NCBI GenBank assembly: GCA_022702705.1
Contig: CM040421.1
Coordinates: forward strand, 67,202,121 to 67,266,120
From: Papilionanthe hookeriana x Papilionanthe teres
Lineage: Eukaryota; Streptophyta; Magnoliopsida; Asparagales; Orchidaceae
Reading direction: 5' to 3'
DNA: 64,000 nt
Shown: piece by piece, positions 1-12,680 of the stretch
Numbering within the stretch: the stretch's first letter is position 1
Layout of the letters: each line of letters opens with the position of its first letter
Position numbers and translations under genes: made by a program
The notes under the pieces: model-generated
Databases searched by the model: none
What the model was told of the DNA's origin: nothing
Seen by the model: the letters and a program-made list of their open reading frames with translations, nothing else

Positions 1-1330
1 GCTCTAGCCCAACCTAGACCCAAGTCTAGCCCAAACCCCCAATTTTGAACCTATACACCAATGTGACCAAATCAAACCCAATTTGACCAAACCAACTCCT
101 CCACAGCCACTAAACTGAGGGATTGGGTTAAACCCACCTAGCCCACCCTAGTGGAGCCATGGACCAAGGGTCCCCTAAATTAGGGGATCTCCTACTTTAA
201 ATGGCTAAATCAAGAAATATTTGCAATAATTTCTCTACCATTTAAAGTTCATGGCACTTGATGACCACTGCACTCACCTGACCACTAGCTCACCTAACCA
301 TTGGCCACCTCCCCTGGCCTGGCCGGCCAGCCCAGTGGTCAGAAAACACCAAAACTGAGAGCCACCTCACACTTAGCCAAACCTAAACTCCACCCTAAAG
401 CCAGCTCAGCCCCAATTTCCATTGAAGCTCTTCTGCTCTCCACCTAGGCAGTTGAATTCACCCATCAATAGGTCCCCAGCTCAGCCCAATGGCCATGAAC
501 ATAAATGGAGCTCTCCATGGCCAAAATGAGGTGCTGAAAATTTCCTAACAAAACTCTTCCAAAATTCCATTAGAGCATCTTCAGACCTCCCTAAGATTAT
601 TCCAGCCACTCCCCCCCTAGTTTCCATTGCTGGAGCTCAATTTCAGAGCTCAAACTTGGCCGGAAACTAGGACATATTTCACCACAACTCCACAGTGCAC
701 CAAATTTAAATTAATTGTGCCCACACCTTCCCAATAGTGAAAGAAGAGGGTCCCTCATCAAAGCCCCATTACAGAGAGCCTCTGCACCAGACTTCCATCA
801 AAGCTCGAAATCGGGCCTGGTCACTTTCATACCTAGGCAATTCACCAGGGCAAGAGGCTTCATCCCTGAGCTCCTGGGACTCCAACGAAGGTGTAGAGCA
901 TCTCTGATCGAAGCTCCACTTCTCAGAGCCAAGGTATTGACCTCTTCTTCTTCTCGAGCTTCTCTAGATTCTCCATGTAATTAGGGTTAACTTAAACCAT
1001 GCTTAGCCATATGGATATGTTCGTCGTGCTTGGATGAGTCTATAGGATCAAACCCGAAGTGATTTGGTTAAGTCTAGGCTGAGAAATTAGGGTTCTAGTG
1101 TAGACGGTCACGAGTTTACACTAGAAGGGGACGAAGACGGGCTGCAGTTGGATCGAGCATGTTTTCGTTGGACGGCTCTGATTGCACCGAACGAGGAGAT
1201 GAAATGGGACCGCGGGCCAGTTTACGTCCCAGTCAGTTGGCAGCGTCGAATGGTAGCAAGCCGTGTGGGGAGTTCGATCCGTCGTAGGTTGAGGTAGCGC
1301 TGAGTCACTTAAGTAGGAAAATCTGAATTT
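1..1330. other. Unassigned intergenic DNA, moderate GC
   Basis: This block has clearly higher GC content than the AT-rich DNA that follows it. Open frames here are short and start at non-ATG codons. None shows a recognisable domain. The composition shift near 1320 suggests the block is part of an older repeat, for example a retrotransposon end, but I see no LTR partner in the window. No function is assigned. Confidence 0.4.
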
Positions 1331-4300
1331 TTTATTTATTTAAATCACCTGAAGTTTAAAAATCCATATCTTGGACTAGAAAATTCATAAAAATAAAAGA
1401 AAATATCCTAGTGCTTAGTGAACAGAGGAGAACAATGTGGAAATGATTTAAAATATTTTTGATGCATATTTTATTTTTAATAATTTAACTATTATTTTCT
1501 GTCTTTTAATTATTCATGCATGTAGGGGTTTCACCATAGCTTGAAATTTTGGTATGTTGTTCCTTCTGTCATGAGGGATCTTCCCTGATTATTCTAAAGT
1601 CAAAGAAAATCCCTAAACAGAGAATCATATTTTTGAAGTTTATGTTTATTATTTGATAAATTAAATATGATAATTAGCATATTACTTAGAAAATTCCCAA
1701 AAAATTATGGTATGTTCTACATGGTAGAGAGCCTTAGGAAAAATTTTTCATGATTTAAAATGGTAAAAATAAGCCTAGTTGTCCACTTGACCTAAAATAA
1801 ACTTTTAATTAATTAGGATAAAATAAAAATCAGAATAACACAAAAATTGCTCCCCACTGTGCTTTAGAGATAGAGGAAACCCCCCTAAAATTTTTGAAGT
1901 CATTTGGAATTAATCTAATAGGTTAAATAATTTTTCTAAGTCCAATGGTTTTTTTTTCACTTAAATGAATTTTAAAAATTTAAATACATGTCAAAAAATT
2001 ATAAAAATGGTTTTGAGAGTTTTCTGTGATCAGAGGTTCCTTTTAAAAATTAAAATTGAGATTTTTACAAAATTTTCATTTTTAATCATATTTTAAATAT
2101 TTAAATAATTAAATAAAAATAAAAATCACAAAAATATTAAAAATCACCAAATTGTTACATTTGGTCTCCTAATCACTTAGGAACCATTCACATAATTTTC
2201 CTAAGCTTCAAAATCAAAATATAAATTTTTAAAGGCTTAAATTAATTTTTAAAAGGATAAAAATGAATTTTCTTAATTTTCCATTAAAATTAAAATTAGA
2301 AAAATATGAAATTTATTTCTTTAAGTTTTCTGACCTCATAGAGATTTTTAAAAAATATAAAATTGAATTTTCAACCTTTAAAATATTTTATAATTAATTA
2401 AAACTCCATGAATTAAAATAATTCTATTAATGAAATTAAAACTCAAAAATTCATGACATTTGGTCTAAGTGACTCTCTGATCTAGGGCTATCTCCAGTAA
2501 AAATTTCAAGGGATTAGATTTTGTCTTGGTCAAGTCATTGATTTTTTATTAAAAATCCTATTTTTACATGAAAATAAATATATAAATTAAATTAAAATTT
2601 CAAAATTCACATTTTCTTCTCTGATGTTTTAATTAACCCATTAGTAAGGTAGGATAAAAATCCCAAAGTCATTTGAATTACATTTGATGAATTATGTAGT
2701 GATAAGAACTTATGGGCAAAAGGGTAATTTTGGACACTTAGCCTTAATTAATATTTAGGCTTAAATTCAAAAGAGAAAAATGGGTAAATTTTGATAAGTG
2801 CATTTGAATGATTGAAACATTAAGGGATAAATGGTAGAAACTCACTGCAATTTTGTCACATCAAAATTAAACATTTAGATTGACTTAATTATTATAAATT
2901 AGAATAAACATTAAATTACAAGAATCTTAAGGTTAGGGGCGTGATTTTGAAAATTAATAAACAACCAGCCTGACCCCTTTACTTGGTCTTCAAAGTAATA
3001 TTATGATCTTTTGATGGAAATTCTTACCACTTAAAATTTAATTTTCCTTAAAGTCACAAAATATACTCACCTAAAATCTGAAGGGGCTTAGTAGTGAGCT
3101 AGGCTTCATCAAATTTAATTAAAAGAGGTTTAGAAAATTTAATATAATCAAAACTAATGTATTTTTGAGACATTACTAGCCCCAAATCAAAATTTGACTA
3201 AGTATCCTAATAACCTTAATTTTTCTTTTTAGGGCCTTCACCCACATAATTCTTAAATTAAAAAATAAATGATGAATTACCCTACTCTTAGAGATGATTA
3301 AAACATTGATGTTCATTGAACATTAGGATATTTTCAGGATGAATTATTAAGCAACATAATAGGTTTAAATGAATCCAAGACTTTCCACCAGGCAGTAAGA
3401 GGAAGCATGGACCTGTATTCTCCTTCTAACCTTTTAGATATCTTAGAGGTCTATTAAACTTTACATGACTTTCTTAATAAAACCATTCTCAATCACGTTA
3501 ATAGAAATTCACTAAGGTAAAACATAGACGTCATAGAATTGGGTAACTACCACTTTTAGTTCTACTTTTTCCTGTTTTCTAACTCACCATGTAAACTTTT
3601 ATAAGTTTACAGCGTTTTCTTTTCCCGTGTTTTCTTTACCGTACTTTTCCTTTCTTGCAAGTTTGCATGATAAACAATAATGTCACCCTGCATGAAAACT
3701 GAAACCTTTATGATGGCCACAAAACTGAGTCCAAAATTAAAATTAAAAATTAAGACAAGATAAAATTCACCGCCACAATATTCAAAATATAAAACAACTC
3801 AAAATTTCATCACAAACAAAACAAAAACCATAATTGTAACTAAATTAAAACGTCTCGTTGGATGGATCAGGAATCTCTCGGAGGAGGTAACCCACGTGTT
3901 GCTAACGGGGTTTCCTACGGTCTAAATGAAAGTATGGAACTCATTAAGTTGAGTTTAGTAAATTCATTTGGACTAAGTGAATCCGATGAAAATAGCGATG
4001 CAGGGATGATGGAACCATGGGATCTTAACTGGTGTTGTTATAATCAACTTTAATGTTCCCCTAATAAAATATTAAGACACCACAATTTAAATATTTCTAG
4101 AACATAACAATTCTCCTCTCTCCTCAATCAACAATTATTTAAACTAAACCTGCTACGATGAGGAGAATGGAGCATGCACAGTGGGCAGCACAGCCATCTT
4201 CAACAGCAAAAGTCATCTACATTAGCAAAACAATTCCTTATAAATTTAAACAATAAGCCATAAGACTTTGAGGTAGCTTGCCTAGTGTAGCATAAATCTT

Positions 4301-6239
4301 CACATTTTCTTTAAGCCTTTGCACAGCCCTGCTGTGCAATATAAGCCCTAATTCGCTTTAGAATTCTGAGGTTGTCGTCCGATACGACATAAATCCTCTC
4401 ATCTTCCAGGTTATTTGCATAATTAGATATTATGCAAATGTAATTCCTATAATTAATTGGCAGGATTGAAATTTAAATAAATTCTTTTCCAAAAATCAAT
4501 GTCAAACCATAGGATAGTTTGGGAAGACATCAAGATTTTTCTTGAATCTATGTTCTTCCCCTAGCCTTCTCTCCTTTGGATTCTGATAAAATGAAATGTT
4601 CCAAAACTTGAGCCATTCACCTATTGAACTTTAGACTATCACATTTTCCTTGAAAACCTTACCATTGGAAGTCATGAATATAAATGTTTATTGATCTATA
4701 TCAAGAGTTTCCTTAGGTGACTTCGGTTATCTAAGATTTAATTAACTATAGGTGCTTGCCCTTATAGAAAACTTAAAGACCCCAGATTAATATAAACCCT
4801 ATCTAATTCCTTCATATTAGGTAGGTGAAATTGTTGGTAAAAACTGTTTGCAGATCAAATGGATGTCATAAATCCTTTAGTTTATTTGATCAAGCTTCAC
4901 CTCAAGCCACGTACATATTCTACGGGATAAATACATGTCTCGCGGTGAAATGCTTGATTATTTAAATTATCATTTATATGAGATTGGTTTGATTTCGTAT
5001 TCTTCAAAATTGAAATATTATTTTCATATATATATATATATTGAATTAAATCAAAACCCTATTTTATAAAACTACAAGTCACATTTTTCAAAATTTTCAA
5101 TCCCACACATTTCAGCGACCGACGATGAGTTTGGTTAGTGTGAGTTACGGTTTGGAAAATGAAAGTGGAATAGTGGGTTAGAGCCTATGGGAAGGGTAAA
5201 TTTTGATTGGGCTTGTCTTCATAGGGCTCTAGGAAGCTTTTAGAGGAGTTAATTTGAAGTTTTGAGAAACTTCATTTCAAACCCAAAAATTGTCCTGTTT
5301 TTAGGTAGAGAATTTGGAAGGGAACTGTGGATTTCAAGACCTAACTCTAAGGGGGATCAATTTCTTAGGTCATGGGGAAGAAGTTTGATCTAGGATGGTT
5401 CAAGTGACTCAAGTTATATATTGGTTTATTCCTCTCTTAAAGACTCACGAGTTAGCCTATTTATAGACTTATGGGAACCATGGGTGAGTCCAAATCTGCT
5501 TGGGTTCACTTGGGGGAGTTGACAACTCATTCAATTAAGACTTATGGATCAAATTTCGGCTGGGAGATGAGCATGCTTGGATTTCCCAAGACTAACCCAT
5601 GTTGGCTTCAACCATGGTGAAATCTTGGTTCAAATCTTAGCTTCCCTCCATTGGTTCACTTACGAGGTGGATATAATTGGTTAAGGTTTGTTGAATTCAC
5701 CTTCCCCAAGTGAATTCTATCAATCTCTTGATGAAGCTTAAGGAGAATGCTACATAACCCTTTCTCTTCCTCATTTTTCATGTAATGTCATGATGAGGCT
5801 AACCATGGTGTAAAGGATGATGTAGATAAGCTTCTTCTTCAATTGGATGAAAGGAGAGGTGAATGGTGAGTCACTCACATCATCCTTTAAAAATAGAATG
5901 AAAGAATGACACCATTTTTATTTATTCAAAATGGTATCGTGATGAGCTCTTACTTTGGCTAACCAAGGTAACCCATGGATTTATCATAGGTGACCCATGG
6001 ATGACTCTCCATGAATTAAATTTAATTTTAATAATCAATTATGGATTTTTGGTGTCATGGGTGATGTCAAAATTTTATATTTAATTTAGGTTTATTTAAT
6101 CATAATTCCATTTTTAATTAATTATGTAATTAATTAAAAATGTAGAAAATTATAATATTAACCCACAAATTAATCAAAATGATTTTGAAGGTTAATCATT
6201 TGATTAATTTTTATTATTTTGGTTCAAAATTGAGTTTTT
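1331..6239. other. AT-rich intergenic DNA without a supported gene
   Basis: Long AT-rich stretch with stops in every frame. The only ATG-started frame of note is 63 codons at 3862-4053 (+), which I do not recognise and do not call a gene. A (TA)n run lies near 5026-5041. The text between about 4900 and 6240 has the look of decayed retroelement DNA, but no protein domain, LTR pair or primer-binding site could be identified. Confidence 0.4.
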
Positions 6240-6835
6240 TGATCAAATTTGACTAAAGTTAACCATGGTTGACTATGTTTGACCAACGTTGACCTAGGTT
6301 GATCAAAGTTGACTAATTTTTGTCAATGTGGTGGTCATTGGGTCAATGATTGATCATTTTTTACCTAATTTGACCATTTGGGTCAAGTGTTGATCAGTTT
6401 GGTCAATGTGGTGGTCATTGGGTCATGAATTGACATTACCATTTTGACATAATTTGACCATTTGGGTCAAGGATTTACTAGTTTGGTCAATGTGGTGGTC
6501 ATTGGGTCATGAATTGACCATTTTGATCTAATTTGACCATTTGGGTCAACTGTTGACCAGTTTGGTCAATGTGATAATTATTGGGTCGTGGATGAACTAT
6601 ATTGACCTAATTTGACCATTTAATTCAAGGGTTGACCTGTTTAGTCAATGTGGTCATTGGGTCAAGAATTGACAATTTTGATCTAATTTGATCATTTTGG
6701 TCAAGGGCTAACCAGTTTGGTCAATGTGGTGGTCATTGGGCCAAAGATTGACCATTTTGACCTAATTTGACCATTTGGGTCAAGAATTGACCATTTGGGT
6801 CAAGAATTGACCATTTTACTGATTTGATCATTTTA
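6240..6835. repeat. TTGAC-rich tandem repeat, period about 80 bp
   Basis: The phrase GTCAATGTGG or a close variant recurs at about 6321, 6401, 6485, 6564, 6642 and 6719, giving a period of 77-84 bp over six or more units. Each unit carries several TTGACC/TTGACT words and their complements. The left edge (6240-6320) is built of shorter 12-14 bp TTGAC-containing units. TTGAC is the core of the W-box bound by WRKY factors, but here the density may simply follow from the repeat unit. This is a degenerate minisatellite. Confidence 0.75.
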
Positions 6836-7449
6836 GGATGTCATTAAGATTTGGATAAAAAAAGTTGCATTAAGATTTTACCCTAGACATTAAGGTTTAG
6901 TGATCATTGATAAGATTTAGGAGGTCAATATTATTAGAATTCATTTCTCAATATGATTTATAAATGATTCTCACAAAAGTGAGGTCAACAAATGGTGTTG
7001 GGGCATAGGCACTCTGGAATTGTCATTTTAGCTCAAACCCTAAGTTTGCCCATCGGGTGCCCGTTTAAAGATTTTATGGGTCTGTAAGTTATGAAAAATC
7101 ACATATCACTGAAATATAACCCAATAACTTAAAATGAATATTTTGGAGTTTTTTTTTCAAAAATTTCAGTGTCAGTGGATGTGCCAGAACCCGCTTGCAG
7201 GTACACCGGTTTAAACCCTGATTCTCTCTAAAATGTACTTAAGAGAGTTCTATGACTATACTTAACCACGGGAGGCTCCGAATAAAAGGAGCATGGTCTC
7301 TAAACATTAAAATGGACATTAAATATGTTCCGTGTCAGAATTATTATCACCCAACGGCAACCTCTCCCAGGTAGGGCTGGATCGGTACCAATCCTAGTTT
7401 CGTGCTCGAGACACGTACCAAGTGGTCCTGATAGTTGTCTTAGATTACA
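6836..7449. other. Unassigned intergenic DNA
   Basis: No open frame or RNA gene is recognised. The part from about 7180 to 7440 is richer in GC and looks like a piece of an old repeat, but I cannot name the family. Confidence 0.35.
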
Positions 7450-7610
7450 AGAGACTAGGGATGTCAGAACGAATCGTTATTCCCGAGCAGCTCGTGTTCG
7501 GCTCGTTAAGAAGCCCGTGTTCGGCTCATTTGCTAAGTCAACGAGCCGAACACGAATAAAGATTGGTTCGGAGGTGTTCGGCTTATTTTGCCTCAAAAAA
7601 TTACTCATCA

Positions 7611-7671
<61 letters not shown>

Positions 7672-8012
7672 GATGAGTAGTCTTTTTAAAAAAATTAATT
7701 GACTACAAGGCTACAAAGATTTATAATCAATTAGTAGTATGAATTAAGAGAAGAAAATAAAAATTATTAAATTAGATTCAAATGGTGTTTTAATATAAAC
7801 AATAGTTTTTAAGTCTTGTCCCAATCCTTAACATCTTATGACTACGTGATTAGGATTGTCAAAACAACTCTTTGTTCATGAACGGCTCGTGTTCGGCTCG
7901 CTAAGCAAACGAGCCGAACACGAATACACTTTTTGAGCTCGAAATATAAACGAGCCCAACACGAGCTGAGCCTGGTTCACTCGTGTTTGGCTCATTTATA
8001 CCCCTACAAGAT
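7450..8012. repeat. Fold-back repeat with GAGCCGAACACGA arms
   Basis: The word GAGCCGAACACGA and its complement occur repeatedly in two clusters, about 7485-7590 and 7880-8000. Each cluster contains closely spaced inverted copies. A (TA)n tract lies between them, flanked by a second inverted pair (TTACTCATCAA to its left, TTCGATGAGTA to its right). The outer ends, TAGGGATGTCA on the left and ATTTATACCCCTA on the right, resemble hAT-like miniature elements, which commonly carry such arms. Family assignment is inference. The inverted-repeat architecture is directly visible. Confidence 0.55.
7615..7669. repeat. (TA)n microsatellite
   Basis: An uninterrupted alternating TA tract of about 54 bases, centred in an inverted repeat. 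Such tracts are prone to cruciform extrusion and length change. Confidence 0.95.
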
Positions 8013-9190
8013 ACTGTGAGTGAGTGAAACACAATCCCGTAGCATTCAAATAAACATCCCACACATGTGAAATAAAAAAAATGATGCCAACAAAAAATTT
8101 GAACCAACAAATACTACTGATCATCACTAGAGATTATTGTAGCCAAATTATTATCATAGTGTAGTTATTACCTCCAAGCTGTTGTTGCCTAATTATTATA
8201 AGATAATCAATATTGGTGGTTATCAACCACTACTATAGCAACATAAGGACATGAAAAATGCTCATATTGTATATAACCTCATCTTTCTTAAGGTTAAGAG
8301 TGGAATCTTGTAACTTTAAACATATAATGGATTAATCTGATTGAGCCGAACCATGTGCCTTTTTTTCATTTTCAATGTTTTTTCACATAAAAATTTTAAT
8401 TTATTTTTTTAGTTTTGATTTTATTTGTGTATGTTTAGATTTTCATACAATTTTAAGATAAAAAATCTACACTCTAAGCTGCGAATTTTCTAGCACACAA
8501 TTTATATAACACTTTATTGGCATAATTACATCATAATATTAACATGAAAATTGATATTTCACTTTAAAATAATTCTTCTTCATGGTATTTTATAAGATAA
8601 TAGTATTAAATATTTAGATGTTATATTAATAAATACCAATATTTTTTTATAATGAAAATACATGTGATTTATTGATTAAATAGGTAGTAGTATCCCTGAG
8701 GTCATACATTCCAATCGTATTATTAGTGATTAATCACTCATTACTCTTAGAATATATTGTTTTCTATATTTCAGTAACCTAAACATGATAAATAGAAGTG
8801 GACATTTACATACATACCACTCAATTCATGTCTATTTACATATCTAACACCTAAATTTTATTTTTTATGTTTGTAAATCTTCCGAAATAAAACCAACCAA
8901 ACGTAAAGAATAGAAATTCAGATCCAAATGAAGAGAATAACATCAATTTGACTAGTAAGAAATATCAATATTATTTTAAAAGCACAGCCAACCTCAAACG
9001 TCCCAATCGCGCACGCACTCACCAACCCACTGGTCTCGCTTATCAACCTAATCGCCTATCTTTCACGCCTCCCCACGCCAAAATACTTCTTTTTGGGTCG
9101 GCGGCGGCCCGCCAAGCATCCTCATTCCCCTTCCCTCCCGCATCCTTTAAACTCTCTACCCGTGTCTGTCGTTTGATTTCATTCGTGTAG
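8013..9190. other. Intergenic DNA upstream of the GTP cyclohydrolase gene
   Basis: AT-rich sequence without a supported gene, containing one MITE half-copy (8800-8884). The last 200 bases become GC-rich and probably contain the promoter and start of the 5' leader of the gene at 9382. No unambiguous TATA box was identified. Confidence 0.4.
8800..8884. mobile_element. MITE half-copy (ACATTTACATACATACCAC family)
   Basis: Matches the left inverted-repeat arm of the better-preserved copies at 19149-19391 and 42914-43154: a TTTACATACATACCAC start, then a TATTTACATATCTAACACC block. The right arm is missing or unrecognisable except for a TGTAAATCTTCC end, so it is a short internal-deletion or solo-arm derivative. 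Confidence 0.6.
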
Positions 9191-9327
9191 ACTCTTCTTC
9201 TCCTGCGGTGGAAAACACGCCGCCGGAGAACCGGCTTTTTAAGGCCACAGATCTTCCGCACTCTATTTTTCTCTGTGCCTGTCTGTCCAATTATCTATTT
9301 CGTCATTGTGCGGCTCGCATTCCAACC

Positions 9328-9350
9328 CCTCTTTCTCTCTCTCTCCTCCC
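9328..9350 (+). promoter_or_regulatory. CT-rich leader tract of the GTP cyclohydrolase gene
   Basis: A pyrimidine tract (CTCTTTCTCTCTCTCTCC) lies 32-54 bases before the start codon. Such tracts are frequent in plant core promoters and 5' leaders. Placing it in the leader is inference from distance alone. Confidence 0.4.
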
Positions 9351-9381
9351 TAACTCTGTTTCGGTAGAGGAGGAAGAAGCG

Positions 9382-11133
9382 ATGGGAGCGCTGGAGGAAG
9401 GGCAGCACAATCCGAACGTGTCCGAGATGACTTCCGGCGGAGGAGTGAGAGGGTCGGCAACGGGGACGATGGAGAATGCGGTGAAGATCCTTTTGATGGG
9501 CTTGGGGGAGGATTCTGAGAGGGAGGGGCTAAAAAGGACGCCGATGCGCGTAGCCAAGGCTTTCAGGGACGGCACGAGAGGTATGAGTCGTCTTGCTTTT
9601 CTGTATCGGTTGGTGTCTACTGTCTTAGATCTGTTCTATTTCGATCCAAAGATGGCATTTTGATGCGGATTTCTATTGGTTTCTGTACTTGGATTTTATC
9701 AAGTCCCGTTTCGTACTTCCTGCAACTCGTTTGGTGGGTTTCCGAGAGGTTAATTTTCGCATGTATTCGGGAAATCTATAGCCATCATGTTTCTGTTTTA
9801 GACGCTGTGTTGTGTTCAATGCCTACCAATTCTTCGTTTTGTTTTTTGTTCATACAAGGGAGTAATGATTTCGCTCATGCATGCAGGTTACAAGCAGAAA
9901 GTGGACGACATAGTGCAAGGAGCGCTATTTCCTGAAGCCGGCTTGGACCATGGAGCAGGCCAAGCTGGAGGTACAGGTGGTCTGGTGGTCGTCCGAGACA
10001 TCAATCTATTCTCTTATTGTGAGTCCTGTCTGCTTCCTTTCAGCATTAAATGCCATGTAGGTTACGTTCCTTCAGGACAAAGAGTTGTTGGACTCAGCAA
10101 GCTTTCCAGGGTAGCTGATGTCTACGCTAAAAGGCTTCAAGAACCACAAAGACTGGCCGATGAAATCTGCCAGGCTCTGCAGAATAGCATCAGGCCAGCC
10201 GGGGTTTCTGTGGCCCTTCAATGTTGGCACATCCAGTTCCCTGAGGCTTTGAAATGCAATTTGGATCCAATGCATCCTTCTAGATCCAGCTCGCAAGGTT
10301 GGGTGCATACTTCAGTCTGTTCCAACACTGGAGTTTTTGAGCAAAAGAAGAGTTCTTTCAGGGATGACTTTGAGACTCTACTAAAGTTCAGTAGTGTGAG
10401 CTTTGGTCTAGACAATGTAAGTTCTTTGATCCATTCATGGTGCCCATCGAGATCCATTCACGTGCCTGAATCCAACGGTCACATATTGAACGGCAGGATT
10501 AGTTACAGGCCAGTAGTTTCTCATGCTGCCATGGTAGCAGCAGTGGCTTCAATGATTGTATCACTTGGTGAAGACCCCTTAAGAAAAGAGCTTGTTGGGA
10601 CTCCATATCGTTATGTGCATTGGCTTATGAACTTCAGCAGATCCAATACAGATACGAGGCCACAAAATGGCTCTGTTGTCGATGCCATCGATTCTCATGG
10701 AAGTTCAAATGGTTATATCTACGGGGAAAGTGAGATTAGCTCAGAGCTGAATTTACCCTTCTGCGCCCAATGTGAGCACCATCTCCTCCCATTCCATGGT
10801 GTGGTGCACATTGGCTACTTCCAGGATGGAGAAAAGAGAGCCATTGATAGATCTTCTTTACAATCAATGGTCCATTTGTATGGCTGTAAGCTTCAGGTGC
10901 AGGAAAGGCTTACGAGGCAGATAGCAGAAGCTGTGTATTCTGTGCTTGGAAGGGGAGTAATGGTGGTTGTGGAAGCAAATCATGTCTGCATGATATCAAG
11001 AGGTATAGAGAAGGTGGGAAGCAGCACAGCTACAGTTGCTGTAATGGGTCAATTCTCCACAGACATTACAGCCAAGGCTTTGTTCCTGGAAACCATATCA
11101 AAGGTTACTGCTGCTGCTGCTGCTGGATCTTGA
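9382..11133 (+). CDS. GCH1: GTP cyclohydrolase I, plant bimodular type
   Basis: Catalyses GTP to 7,8-dihydroneopterin triphosphate, the first committed step of the pterin branch of folate synthesis, expected in the cytosol. Two exons, 9382-9580 and 9887-11133, are joined by a 306-bp GT-AG intron. The splice falls inside the conserved GTRGYKQKV segment and restores one 481-residue frame. As known for plant enzymes, there are two tandem cyclohydrolase modules. The N-terminal module has CESCLLPF where canonical enzymes have the zinc-binding CEHHLLPF, but keeps GLSKL. The C-terminal module keeps CAQCEHHLLPF and VEANHVCM but has IDRSSLQSM where GLSKL should be. Each module has thus lost different active-site residues, and both are needed. 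The ATG follows a GC-rich leader, and no organellar presequence is evident. Length and both modules look complete, so the gene is probably functional. Confidence 0.95.
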
Positions 11134-12680
11134 TTTTCTCTGTTTGTTGAACCTTCAAAATTTTGGTAACTATTAGTACTATTTGGTTGTAGGGGTTACA
11201 ATTGTGGCAAGAGAAAAGCATACAAGTTTTTTATGAGAATTTACAGCACTATGTATCTGATTTGCTTTACTCCACTTAGAAATCATACCAGATTTAAAGA
11301 GAGATGAGCGGCTAAGAATTGATTGTATCAAGTTGAATTTCATACTGTTTCAAGTGAATTTTTTCCTATATTAACCACGCTAGCTCTCTCAAATAATTAC
11401 TGATGAGAACTGTCTTTATGAAATTATGGGCTTTATTTTAAACAACTTTTGGTGATTTCATTGATTTCAATGAAGAAATGACGCATCAGTTTTGAATTTC
11501 ATTTGCATTCGGTGCTTATGGTGATTGTGATTATGATGGACCAAAATAAAAAATAAAATTAATGATACTGTGAAATTATTTTTGGAAGATTTTCTTGCAG
11601 AAATATCCAAAATAAAAACTGTAATATTTATGCTTATACCACTCTTATCTTAGCAATGGTAATTTCTTTGATGGGATGTGAAAAATTTTAATATTGTAAA
11701 TATAAACGTCAACCTTTAGGTGTTAAATATGTAAATCGATAGGAATTGTGTGGTATGTATGTTATACAAATATACAAGATTTAATTATTTATAAAATTAG
11801 CATCCACCTAAAAACACATAAATATATATGTTTGTCATTCCACAACTAAATCTTCAAAAAAAATTAATGAAAATAAAAATTTTAAATTATCATTTTATTG
11901 TTCCTTTCAAAATCTAGGGTTATTACAAATGAAACTAATTGAACATTACTTTATCAAATAATCAAAACTTGAGCTGCAAAAAGTAATAACCTCAAAAAAT
12001 AAATTTATCCATAAAAAATTTTTTATGATATAAAAATAAAAAGCCCCAAAAGATGATTATTGAATGAGCATGAGCTTCACATCTTAAAAATCGAGGACAT
12101 TTTCCAATATATATTAAAGATAAATAAATATGAACTGTTTTGGCCATATGTCAATACAGAAATTAAAAAAATAAAAAAAAAAGATGTACCACAATTGTTC
12201 TTGAGCTGAGTTGAGCACTGTCAAAAATTGCATTATAAGAGATCTAAAAATCATATAAAAATTGTAGCAAATTCATGATCAGAAAAAAGTTGCCACTTTC
12301 CAAGTTGTCCTTTCCACCCAAACGCTTCCCTTTCACTTTCCCCCACCAAACACAGCCAATATTGACCGAACAGAAAGCCAGAAACACTTCAAAGTTTCCA
12401 ATTTTATCATTCCTTCTAAATATGCAGTACAAGAGAAAAGTCATAAATAATGAAAATGAATTTTAAAATCACACTTGAAATCATGACCACAACCAACCAA
12501 AAATACGACACATGACAAATTGAAAAGATGGCTAACATCAAATTTTTATGCTCACTTGAAATCCAGACCAAAAAGCTGAAAAATGAACAGAGTTGATAGA
12601 AGCTGGAACAAGATTTTGCTCCCTGAACATAAATCCTCATCCATCTCAGCGGGCTTGCTAATCCCAGAACCATTTTCTCA
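11134..12680. other. Convergent intergenic region with the two 3' UTRs
   Basis: About 1.5 kb between the stop codons of the two host genes, which point toward each other. The first few hundred bases hold the 3' UTR of the cyclohydrolase gene, and the last 200-300 bases hold that of the minus-strand RNA-binding protein gene. The middle is AT-rich and contains a MITE half-copy (11711-11767). No other gene is supported. Confidence 0.5.
11711..11767. mobile_element. MITE half-copy (right arm)
   Basis: Carries the right-arm block of the MITE family seen elsewhere in the window: TTTAGGTGTTAAATATGTAA, then GGAATTGTGTGGTATGTATG. A matching left arm is not clear, so this is a degenerate copy. Confidence 0.55.

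Noticed and set aside
715..984. 89-codon plus-strand open frame
   Set aside because: It begins at GTG, has no known domain and lies in repeat-like intergenic DNA.
3862..4053. 63-codon ATG frame, acidic and Gly/Asn-rich
   Set aside because: Short, no domain and no splice partners recognised; chance frame or old element piece.
6240..6835. Tandem array considered as a possible CRISPR or centromeric satellite
   Set aside because: Contiguous degenerate units with no spacers and only about six copies, too few for a centromeric satellite.
10072..10457. Two minus-strand open frames within the cyclohydrolase gene
   Set aside because: They are antisense shadows of the well-supported plus-strand coding exon.
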